Below, in pieces: positions 37,201 to 41,466 of a DNA stretch of 64,000 nt. The number at the start of each line of letters is the position of its first letter. Position 1 is the first letter of the stretch. Made by a program: the position numbers and the translations under genes. The notes beneath the pieces were generated by a model. That model ran no database searches, had not been told where the DNA came from, and worked only from the letters and a program-made list of their open reading frames with translations. Source of the stretch: Acestrorhynchus altus (lineage: Eukaryota > Chordata > Actinopteri > Characiformes > Acestrorhynchidae); assembly GCA_034509495.1 (NCBI GenBank), contig CM067508.1:26305886-26369885 (forward strand), given 5' to 3'.

Positions 37201-38704
37201 CCTTAATGCTCATACTGACAGTTCCTAAAATGTTTCTGAGGGTGAAGGCCACAGCATTATTCTTTAACTAGGCCAAGCTGCTCTCTACCTCCAAGACCCA
37301 TGAAACAAGCTCAGAAGACCAACTACAACAAACAGGCATCCATATTAAAGCTAATTGGGCCTCTTAATTAAGCTGAACTTGAAGTCCCTCTCCCTGAAGT
37401 AAGAAAGAAGGGGAACTGCTGGTGACATTGAAGAACTACCTTCTGTTGCTTTGTCCCCTTCTGTCCCAGTTGAGACTTCTCTGTGGTTTTGGCCTTCTTC
37501 GCCTTATTGGATTTTTCACTGCAGATTGAGAAAGATGTTCAACAATTAGCGAAAGGTGGGATGAAGGGGTGGGTTGAAGAGGACATTCTGGTAAACAATA
37601 AAAAGCAGAGACAAAGACAGACTGCATTCCTAACAATGCGCTCTCTCTTCACTGGTGTGTGGAGACAGCACGCCAGCAGGCCTCGTCACAAGAGGCTGCT
37701 GTCAGTAACAGTTACAGGTGTCTATCCTTCTCCCTTTCGACTGATTAATTACAAATGCCAGAGACGGATGGCTCATCCAATATAATGCATCAGATATCAT
37801 GGGAAATTAATTTATTCATAAAAAAAGATGGAGTACATCGCTCCCAATAATGAAGGCAAGCTCCCACCCACTCACTTCACACTCGGTTAGATGAACGATT
37901 GCTGGTGCAGATCATTTATTCAGGAGCTTAATTTGTCTCCATCTTTGGCTCCAACGCAGAAGGTGTTCCTGCTGCAAAATGTAGCGTTGTGTATAATACT
38001 GCACAGCTGTTGTTTTGATGCTATTAACTGCTGGTTACTTTCACTCGAATAACAAATATTACATAGAACAAAGTATGGAATAAAAAGCAGGTGGCATCCA
38101 GAGGAGTTGCGAGCATTTTGAGAAATGTATTGCCAGTCCTCAAAGGCACCACACGGCCCACATCGTATTACATACTGTACATACACTTCACAGTCCTGAC
38201 AGCTGTGGAGTTCATTTCTGGAATAATGCAGCTCCAGCCTGCGGTGGTGATCATCCAATATCCTGATCTCACCAACACTTGTTGCTTAATGCAATGAAAT
38301 CCTCACAACAATGCTTCAGAATCTATTAGAAAGCCTCTCCTGGACAGTAGAGAGACATTCAAACATAAGCAGCATAAACTCTTTCCTAATACCTCGATTT
38401 TGGAAGACACAAAGAATGAACAGGTGTCTCAATACATTTGTCCATACAGTGTATCTGAACATCAAATGAACCCAGTGCCCTCCACGTCCCAGTACTTAAA
38501 AAAAGCCTGACCGCCACATCATATGGACTTTTAAAAGTGATGAGGATGCAGGGCATCAAATGACTCCATGATGACTGACCAACCATGTGGAGCAGAAACC
38601 AAAGTTGCCTACCGCACTGGGGCTCCACTGGAAGGGTCTCCGTTCACTCCCGTCTCTTTGTTCTTCTTCACTTTGGCCTTCACTCCTTTGCCGTCTTTTG
38701 CCAT
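1..38704 (-). CDS. top1mt: Type IB DNA topoisomerase, TOP1MT-like core with TOP1-like nuclear tail (3' end cut by window)
   Basis: Type IB topoisomerases relax supercoils by nicking one strand through a 3'-phosphotyrosine. Fifteen coding exons (complement, 5' to 3'): 38704-38613, 37518-37440, 32780-32728, 31172-31056, 29236-29152, 28469-28345, 27204-27089, 24838-24717, 17788-17666, 17554-17367, 17153-17009, 13802-13659, 12895-12710, 8325-8257, 3269-3155. They join in frame for 586 codons plus one base. Residues 1-183 are a Lys/Glu-rich tail; the core starts at the WWEEEKYEDG motif near residue 184. Catalytic Arg467, Lys511 and Arg569 are present, each exactly 21 below human TOP1 numbering, so the full protein should be near 744 residues. 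The exons for the catalytic His and Tyr lie before position 1. Core signatures (KYEDGVKW, GPYF, PPAGH, DNTVTWLA, SKLKGE, GKDCIRYYN) match human TOP1MT rather than TOP1 as I recall them. Family is certain; the paralogue name is less so (it could be a divergent teleost top1 copy). Confidence 0.93.
1120..1322. mobile_element. 203-bp nonautonomous TIR element (MITE)
   Basis: Perfect 18-bp terminal inverted repeats: TACAGGGTGAGTCAAAAG at 1,120-1,137 and CTTTTGACTCACCCTGTA at 1,305-1,322, the outermost TA possibly being the target duplication. There is no coding capacity. The superfamily is unassigned; a TA target would suit Tc1/mariner-like elements. Confidence 0.8.
1521..1730 (+). mobile_element. 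tRNA-derived SINE, copy A
   Basis: A tRNA-like head with a B-box-like GGTTCAATTCC (1,581-1,591), then a body and the tail GGATAAGAGTGTCTGCTAAA followed by TGCCATAAATGTAAATG, a tail shared by many fish SINEs. Closely similar to copy B at 2,697. Confidence 0.85.
1765..2037. repeat. Right arm of the long inverted repeat
   Basis: Inverted, diverged copy of 1-275. The matching frame on plus (LVPAVLQISVSYAAYIRQIK) is broken here by stops and length changes relative to the left arm. Beyond the arm an open stretch runs to a donor-like GTAAGT at 2,125. The spacer between the arms, about 1.5 kb, holds a SINE and a TIR element. Confidence 0.8.
2697..2913 (+). mobile_element. tRNA-derived SINE, copy B
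   Basis: Same family and orientation as the copy at 1,521. The B box GGTTCGATTCC (2,761-2,771) is a full match to the Pol III consensus. The central AACTATGCTGTGCTACACCA and AATAAGAGTCCCTGGGAAAA segments are identical between copies. Confidence 0.87.
3155..3269 (-). CDS. top1mt: Topoisomerase coding exon 15 (catalytic Arg569); last exon in window
   Basis: A 115-nt exon (CTCCCAG acceptor, GTGAGT donor). It encodes TSLLNKHLSSLMPGLTAKVF, then RTYNASITLQQQLKELTN, ending in phase 1. Arg569 in VFRTYN is the third catalytic Arg. No continuation (the CNHQRA or KLNYLDPR motifs) appears in 1-3154 on either strand, so the remaining exons, about 155 residues, lie outside the window. Confidence 0.96.
4660..5190 (+). 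pseudogene. Tc1/mariner transposase remnant
   Basis: An ATG at 4,660 opens MAPTGEMSFETKKRIINLQE then GKSQNAAGETV, the helix-turn-helix start of fish Tc1 transposases. After a deletion, QRRTRLQWATEKRSWTVDDW and MKVIFSDES (4,850-4,940) give the region around the first catalytic Asp. Stops and deletions follow. The element is dead and lies in topoisomerase intron 14. Confidence 0.8.
6200..6465 (+). mobile_element. Tc1-like element, 3' end fragment
   Basis: A noncoding tail of a type common in fish genomes. AGGGATGCCCAACATTTTTG is followed later by CCAGGGGTGCCCAAACTTTT GCATACCACTGTA. No transposase coding sequence is left here. Confidence 0.65.
6566..6625 (+). repeat. (CA)n with (CCCA)n extension
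   Basis: About 23 CA units followed by CCCACCCACCCACC. Topoisomerase intron 14. Confidence 0.95.
8257..8325 (-). CDS. top1mt: Topoisomerase coding exon 14
   Basis: A 69-nt, phase 0 exon. It encodes VFKNLKLFMENKEEGDDLFD and RLS, matching human VFKNLQLFMENKQPEDDLFDRL. Strong GTGAGT donor. Confidence 0.96.
8859..8888 (+). repeat. (CA)n microsatellite
   Basis: About 15 CA units in topoisomerase intron 13. Confidence 0.95.
10850..11900. repeat. Unclassified dispersed-repeat block
   Basis: Starts with AGGGGTCCAGGAACC and GGTGCTGGAACCCTATTGTA, a head I associate with a common fish repeat. It then has three spaced degenerate units around a GGTGGCGCT-like core: 11,033 (GGTGGCGCTCAAG), 11,383 (GGAGGCGCTATAA) and 11,654 (GGTGGCACTGTTC). 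No coding sequence is seen. Confidence 0.45.
12342..12542. mobile_element. About 200-bp Tc1-like MITE
   Basis: Left end TACAGTGGGGCAAAAAAGT (12,342) and right end ACTTTTGCCCCACTTTATGT (near 12,522-12,541) are imperfect inverted repeats. Inner inverted matches extend further (CACTGATTGTGCAA against TTGCACAATCAGTG). Confidence 0.78.
12710..12895 (-). CDS. top1mt: Topoisomerase coding exon 13 (catalytic Arg467 and Lys511)
   Basis: A 186-nt exon, the same 62 codons as the human segment. It encodes LALRAGNEKEEGETADTVGC and on to FDFLGKDCIRYYNKVPVSKT. Arg467 (LRAGNE) and Lys511 (LGKD) are the family's catalytic Arg and Lys. A CA repeat begins just before the acceptor, within the polypyrimidine tract. 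Confidence 0.97.
12896..13658 (-). other. Topoisomerase intron 12
   Basis: A short intron with the CA repeat at its 3' end. Nothing else is recognised. Confidence 0.85.
12898..12965 (+). repeat. (CA)n/(GCAC)n then TATGTA tract
   Basis: Begins two bases beyond the exon 13 boundary. On the transcribed minus strand it is a TG/CG-rich tract where a polypyrimidine tract is expected, so its length could affect splicing. Confidence 0.9.
13659..13802 (-). CDS. top1mt: Topoisomerase coding exon 12
   Basis: A 144-nt, phase 0 exon. It encodes GEKDWEKYEVARKLKTCVDA, then IRSQYKEDLKSKQMGTRQRA and VALYFIDK. The Leu at residue 444 (codon CTG) replaces a Trp found in both human TOP1 and TOP1MT (EDWKS or ADWKS). 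Confidence 0.96.
13803..17008 (-). other. Topoisomerase intron 11
   Basis: AT-rich, with no recognisable mobile element or gene. Confidence 0.8.
17009..17153 (-). CDS. top1mt: Topoisomerase coding exon 11
   Basis: A 145-nt exon (CTACAG acceptor, GTATAA donor). It encodes RESCIPQPPAGHRWKEVRHD, NTVTWLASWTENVQGSCKYV and MLNANSKLK. PPAGH, TVTWLA and SKLK are TOP1MT-type residues. Confidence 0.95.
17367..17554 (-). CDS. top1mt: Topoisomerase coding exon 10
   Basis: A 188-nt exon (TGCAG acceptor, GTAACA donor). It encodes VNKTANQKIVEEYGFCMLDH and then the near-invariant IGNFKIEPPGLFRGRGEHPK block, ending EDVIINCS. The first ten residues are unusually diverged from the usual Lys/Glu-rich KIKEENEKLL but have the same length, so the acceptor is probably right. 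Confidence 0.95.
17666..17788 (-). CDS. top1mt: Topoisomerase coding exon 9
   Basis: A 123-nt exon (TGTTCAG acceptor, GTGAGC donor). It encodes 41 residues starting EMTLEERTLITDLNRCDFGE and ending LSKEEKQ. It aligns with human EMTNEEKNIITNLSKCDF; the middle (ELHAMHKERVEARKN) is diverged. Confidence 0.93.
21005..21600 (-). pseudogene. Tc1/mariner transposase pseudogene
   Basis: Minus-strand frames give VIAEKAGCSRSAVSKHVNGK then LTGQGKCGGKRCTT (DNA-binding domain), IPIIKPLLKQKQRQKSLTRA EEK (before the first Asp), and after a frame change SPRVWRKRGEAQHRRGLKSR. Frameshifts and internal deletion remove the catalytic domain. It lies in topoisomerase intron 8. Confidence 0.87.
22895..23105 (+). mobile_element. 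Degraded tRNA-derived SINE-like element
   Basis: A B-box-like GGTTCAACTCT at 22,940, followed by a body (AAAATTGGCCATACTCTCAC TGGGTGAGTAGATG) resembling a fish SINE family. The 3' limit is unclear. Confidence 0.55.
24717..24838 (-). CDS. top1mt: Topoisomerase coding exon 8
   Basis: A 122-nt exon (AAACAG acceptor, GTATGT donor). It encodes GQAVKLSLPAEEVALFFAQM and LDHEYTTKEVFRNNFFKDW, a highly conserved core segment that ends in phase 0 at DWRK, as in the human gene. Confidence 0.95.
24839..27088 (-). other. Topoisomerase intron 7
   Basis: The AT microsatellite is the only clear feature. Confidence 0.8.
25875..25942. repeat. (AT)n microsatellite
   Basis: Two AT runs interrupted by one AGCT, about 68 bp, topoisomerase intron 7. 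Confidence 0.95.
27089..27204 (-). CDS. top1mt: Topoisomerase coding exon 7 (core subdomain)
   Basis: A 116-nt exon. It encodes WEEEKYEDGVKWKFLEHKGP and on to NVRFYYDG, the first conserved core block. KYEDGVKW, GPYF and DNVRF match TOP1MT better than TOP1. The donor is GACG|GTTTGTG, weaker than the others, but phase and homology fix it. Confidence 0.93.
27205..28344 (-). other. Topoisomerase intron 6
   Basis: Separates the tail exons from the core exons. I looked here for an alternative first exon encoding a mitochondrial presequence and saw no convincing one. Confidence 0.7.
28345..28469 (-). CDS. top1mt: Topoisomerase coding exon 6 (end of tail)
   Basis: A 125-nt exon (TTTCAG acceptor, GTAACA donor). 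It encodes a charged helix-like stretch (KKTKEEIEAARALKIKKKEE) ending EEEEQQRWRW, equivalent to EEEQKWKWW before the human TOP1 core. Residues 143-184. Confidence 0.9.
28470..29151 (-). other. Topoisomerase intron 5
   Basis: No feature beyond splice sites. Confidence 0.8.
29152..29236 (-). CDS. top1mt: Topoisomerase coding exon 5
   Basis: An 85-nt exon (CACAG acceptor, GTAGTC donor). It encodes V-PMKKKRVAQGDEGSSG and a further KKRK run, residues 114-142. PMKKKRV (115-121) resembles an SV40-type monopartite nuclear signal. Confidence 0.8.
29351..29474. mobile_element. Small TIR element with ACCATATTTTCC ends
   Basis: The left end ACCATATTTTCC and right end GGCTTATAGTCCAGAAAATA TGGT are imperfect inverted repeats. 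The right end resembles a common fish element whose ends read like a 'tattttccggactataag' motif. An ATT microsatellite directly abuts the right end. Confidence 0.55.
29472..29522 (+). repeat. (ATT)n(AAT)n microsatellite
   Basis: ATT units pass into AAT units, making a palindromic switch. Confidence 0.95.
30195..30375 (+). mobile_element. 3' end of a non-LTR retrotransposon (LINE)
   Basis: Plus-strand translation around 30,240-30,360 reads RRSRGRPQRRFMDVVKVDME-like, the terminal motif of fish LINE reverse transcriptases. GATCCGCTGTGGCGACCCCT and AAAAGGAGCAGCCGAAAGAA GAGGA follow, a characteristic 3' tail. Strongly 5'-truncated. Confidence 0.65.
30900..30950 (+). repeat. (AAAC)n microsatellite
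   Basis: About nine AAAC units ending in an A-rich run, topoisomerase intron 4. Confidence 0.95.
31056..31172 (-). CDS. top1mt: Topoisomerase coding exon 4 (SUMO-like and basic NLS-like motifs)
   Basis: A 117-nt exon (TTTTCAG acceptor, GTGAGT donor). It encodes VKEEPDD (residues 80-86), which fits a psi-K-x-E sumoylation consensus and resembles the IKDEPEDD segment of human TOP1. A dense basic run KKEKRRKRKRE (93-103) follows, typical of a nuclear localisation signal. A serine cluster closes the exon. Confidence 0.82.
31173..32727 (-). other. Topoisomerase intron 3
   Basis: The GAAA/GA tract lies at its 3' end in transcript sense. No other feature is recognised. Confidence 0.8.
31177..31227 (+). 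repeat. (GAAA)n(GA)n tract beside exon 4
   Basis: Immediately upstream of the exon 4 acceptor in transcript sense. On the minus strand it is a CT/TTTC-rich tract and supplies the polypyrimidine tract. Confidence 0.9.
32728..32780 (-). CDS. top1mt: Topoisomerase coding exon 3
   Basis: A 53-nt exon between TTCAG and GTACTG. It encodes VKSPNEESTDLEISEGT plus two bases, an acidic, serine-rich stretch in the tail. It is supported by splice sites and frame continuity rather than by homology. Confidence 0.72.
32781..37439 (-). other. Topoisomerase intron 2 (about 4.7 kb)
   Basis: Holds dispersed-repeat copy 1 at 35,385. The rest is AT-rich and featureless to me. Confidence 0.75.
35385..35925 (+). 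repeat. Dispersed repeat, copy 1 (topoisomerase intron 2)
   Basis: Shares ordered blocks with 46,030-46,420 in the same orientation: GTTTCAGAAATG, TTATATTTTAAAA, GTAGGTAGTTAAACAC (CTAGGTAGTTAAACAC in copy 2), AAACCATCGCCCCACTTT (AAACCATGGCCCCACTTT) and CGCTGTACTGTGGCTCTGAA GCTGGATACT. No coding capacity is apparent. Confidence 0.7.
37440..37518 (-). CDS. top1mt: Topoisomerase coding exon 2
   Basis: A 79-nt exon with CTGCAG acceptor and GTAGTT donor. It encodes residues 31-57, rich in Lys, Gln and Thr (REKSNKAKKAKTTEKSQLGQ and on). This is the disordered N-terminal tail; no domain is recognisable. The phase fits exons 1 and 3 exactly. Confidence 0.8.
37519..38612 (-). other. Topoisomerase intron 1
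   Basis: Nothing coding. A short Tc1-end-like motif (CAATACATTTGTCCATACAG TGTA) lies near 38,431-38,454. Confidence 0.7.
38613..38704 (-). CDS. top1mt: Topoisomerase coding exon 1 (start codon)
   Basis: Encodes MAKDGKGVKAKVKKNKETG and on to residue 30, ending in phase 2 at a GTAGGC donor. The start at 38,704 is chosen because an in-frame TAA lies at 38,746-38,744, so this exon cannot carry an upstream in-frame extension. A good acceptor (TTTGCAG) at 38,749-38,755 suggests a noncoding 5' exon further upstream, with 38,705-38,748 as 5' UTR. The sequence is basic but has Asp4 and Glu17 and does not look like an amphipathic mitochondrial presequence. Confidence 0.8.
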
Positions 38705-38939
38705 CGTTCCGATCTGATGCCAGACACTTAAAAACGCATGAGGTTAAACTGCAAACAGAAGACAGCAGGGTACTCAATAATAGCAGAGATGCTCTTTAAG
38801 GAAAAAATATCGTATGTACTTATGATTAGACTGAGCAACCAGGCCCAAATAAAAATGTGTAAGTCTTCAGAGCATTCAGATGATCAAATAAATTTGTATT
38901 ATAGTATTTGACAATATCTTCATCAAATATCCATATTCT

Positions 38940-40030
38940 CACAGCCATAAACCACACAGCTCACCTTAACACTCCACTCACACCCCACTCTACTCACACT
39001 CTATCCTATCCTACTCCACTCCACTCACACCCTAACCTACACTTCACCCCCACCCTACCTTTCCCTACCCCAACTCCATTCACACCCTACTCTCTTACAC
39101 TCCATTCACACTTCCCTATTCTACCCTACCCCACTCTACTGACAACCTACCCTATCCTACTCCATGCTACTCCATTCACTCTACCCTACTCCACTCCTGA
39201 CACCCTATCCTACTCCACTCCATTCGCACCCTATCCTATCCCATCCCACCCCACTCCACTCACACCCTACACTTCACTCCCACTCTACCTTTCCCTACCC
39301 CAACTCCATTCACACCCTACGCTTTTAAACTCCATTCACACACTTCCCTATTCTACCCACCCCACTCTACTGACAACCTACCCTATCCTACTCCATGCTA
39401 CTCCATTCACTCTACCCTACTCCACTCCTGACACCCTATCCTACCCCACTCCACTCACACCCTATCCCACTCCACTCACACCCTATCCTACCCTACCCCA
39501 TTCCACTCACACCCTACCCTATCCTACCCCACTCCACTCACAGCCTATCCCACTCCACTCACACCCTATCCTACCCTACCCCACTCACACCCTAACCTAT
39601 CCTACCCTACCCCACTCACACCCTACCCTATCTTATACTACCCCATTCCACTCACACCCTACCCTATCTTATCCTACCCCACTCCACTCACACCCTACCC
39701 TACTCCACCTCAACCCACTCCATTCCATTCCATTCCAACCCACTCATACCCTACCCTACCGCGTTCCATTCCACTCCACTCACAGCCCATCCTACCCCAC
39801 TGCATTCCACTCTCACCCTACCCCACTACATTCACCTCCACTCTCAACCTACCCTTCCCCATCTCACTCCATTCCCTCCGCTCCACTCACACCCCACTCC
39901 ATTCTCCTCCACTCTCACCCTATCCTACTCCATTCCCCTCCACGCCACTAACAGCCCAGCCCATCCTACCCCACTCAATTCCCCCCACTCCCCCTCCACT
40001 TCACTCACACCCCACCCTACCCAATCTAAC
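38940..40030. repeat. C/T/A-only satellite-like tract with 231-bp higher-order repeat
   Basis: Degenerate units like ACTCCACTCACACCCTACCC repeat for about 1.1 kb, and the plus strand has almost no G. A larger block is duplicated: CACTCTACTGACAACC occurs at 39,132 and again at 39,363, an offset of 231 bp, with matching flanks on both sides. The minus strand is G-rich with many GGG and GGGG runs. A 347-codon frame across it is a by-product of composition. Confidence 0.85.
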
Positions 40031-40682
40031 TAACTTCACCCTGTTCCTGACTCTCAGAGACCCTTTAAGGGTTCAGGTCTTAATGAAAACCTGTTTAAGA
40101 TGACTGCTGTAGATCCAGCCTTTCTGCTCCACCTGCTGCTCTCGGTTCAAAGACCCAGCAGCGAGCGCGGTGATTGGTAGCGCTTTTGATACCTCTGATC
40201 ACTTGACTCCGGATTCAACAATTAGTGTGAACACGTGTGAAACAGGAACCGCATTTGACCAGCTTTAATATTAAATTAAACTATAAACAAAACAGATTTT
40301 AATATAAACCACATTTACCAGCTTTAATATTAAATGAAACTTTATCATCAGAAAGTTTTTGTTTTTAATTAGGAAATGTGCAGTCTCGGATTTATAGTTT
40401 AAAATTACATATTGTTGTCATGCAAAAAATCTTTAAAATAGAAATTTTATTAGTTTAATATGAAATATTTGGAGCATTTCTATCATTACATCAAATGTGA
40501 AACGTATGTGAAAATCAGCAGAAATTGAGGTTTTTGTGTATCATTGGTTTATACAGCCTAATTTAATATTATTTGTACAGTGAATCATATCTGACATACA
40601 TCTGCAATGTCTGCGTGTTTGTTAAAAATATATGTACATAATAAGAATATTATTATAATTAATAATAATAACTAATATTTTC

Positions 40683-40684
<2 letters not shown>

Positions 40685-40752
<68 letters not shown>

Positions 40753-40755
40753 GTA
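40685..40755 (+). repeat. (AAT)n(ATT)n tract in the shared 5' region
   Basis: About 12 AAT units then about 11 ATT units. The inverted arrangement could form a hairpin. It lies 170-240 bases before the mlycd start. Confidence 0.95.
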
Positions 40756-40824
40756 TTATTGTCTTTTTTATTTATTTATTTTTATTTTTTATTTTAATGT
40801 TCCGATGGTTAAACGGAGCTAACA

Positions 40825-40890
40825 GACCACGTGCTCTTCCCCTTTAAGACACCGGAAATGATGGCGGCGCGCTGTAGGTCAGGGGTTTAT
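40825..40890 (+). promoter_or_regulatory. mlycd promoter-proximal motif cluster
   Basis: CACGTG E-box at 40,828-40,833, ACCGGAAAT (ETS-like) at 40,851-40,859, ATGGCGGC (YY1-like) at 40,861-40,868, and AGGTCA-G-GGGTTT (imperfect DR1) at 40,876-40,888. There is no TATA box. ETS and YY1 sites near starts are common for mitochondrial-function genes. Motif matches only. Confidence 0.4.
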
Positions 40891-40923
40891 TTTGGTGCTG
40901 GGCTGGCTCTGCTGCTCGGCTAA
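40858..40923 (+). promoter_or_regulatory. Candidate upstream ORF in the mlycd leader
   Basis: Two adjacent ATGs (40,858 and 40,861; the second has A at -3 and G at +4) open a 21-codon frame, MMAARCRSGVYFGAGLALLL plus G. It stops at TAA 40,921-40,923, three bases before the mlycd start. If transcription begins upstream of 40,858, it could restrain or tune mlycd translation. The transcription start is not known. Confidence 0.4.
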
Positions 40924-40926
40924 ATC

Positions 40927-41466
40927 ATGCCTCCAGTCCGCTTCAGCATTCCTCTGCGAGCCTGGCGGCAGTGGAGTGCTGTGAGGCGGTGCGGCGGTGA
41001 TCGGTGGCGGTGCTCCTCCGCAGGGTTCAGTAGCAGCAGCAGCAGCAGCAGCAGCAGGAGGAGTATGGAGGAGATCCTGTGCAGGACTGTGGTCCCTTTA
41101 CCCACATACGAGACCCGAGACAAGTCCCCCCCGCCGCCGGACTCCAGCAGCCTGGACTTCATGTGCTTCTACAGGAAGCTGGACAAGGAGGACAAAGTAA
41201 CGTTCCTCGACAAACTGTCCAGGGAGTTCGGAGTGGACCACCGGGGGGTCTCGGAGCTGGCGGCGAAGCTGCTGGACGCGCAGCTGAGGGACTCGGCCAC
41301 GGTGCTGCAGGCAGAAGACCGCCTGCGGTACAGCCTGACCCCCAGATACAGACACTTACTGGGGCACATCAGCAGAGTGGAAGGTGGGGTGAAGTTTCTG
41401 GTGGACCTCCGAGCAGATCTTCTTGGCATGACGTCATTCAAGCTTACTGACAGTCCCAACATGAGG
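40927..41466 (+). CDS. mlycd: mlycd exon 1 (presequence, N-terminal helical domain)
   Basis: A 540-nt, phase 0 exon ending NMR before GTAAAT. It is GC-rich. It carries the presequence, a Ser tract (AGT plus eight AGC, 41,029-41,055), Met47 at 41,065, and the conserved FGVDHRGVSELAAKLLDAQL and LQAEDRLRYSLTPRYRHL segments. The start at 40,927 has A at -3. The frame is closed upstream by a TAA of another frame's uORF ending at 40,923. Confidence 0.95.

Larger units (their letters stand above)
38705..40857. other. Intergenic region between the divergent topoisomerase and mlycd starts
   Basis: Holds the probable 5' UTR and acceptor of the topoisomerase gene (38,705-38,755), the polypyrimidine satellite (about 38,940-40,030) and a more GC-rich patch at 40,100-40,210 with an ATTGGT (inverted CCAAT) at 40,173-40,178. 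That patch is a plausible topoisomerase promoter or first noncoding exon. AT-rich DNA with an AAT/ATT tract follows before the mlycd leader. Confidence 0.5.

Noticed and set aside
38908..39951. Longest open frame in the window, 347 codons, Thr/Pro/His/Leu/Ser-rich
   Set aside because: It lies wholly in the G-free satellite, where stop codons are rare for compositional reasons; there is no domain, splice or conservation signal.
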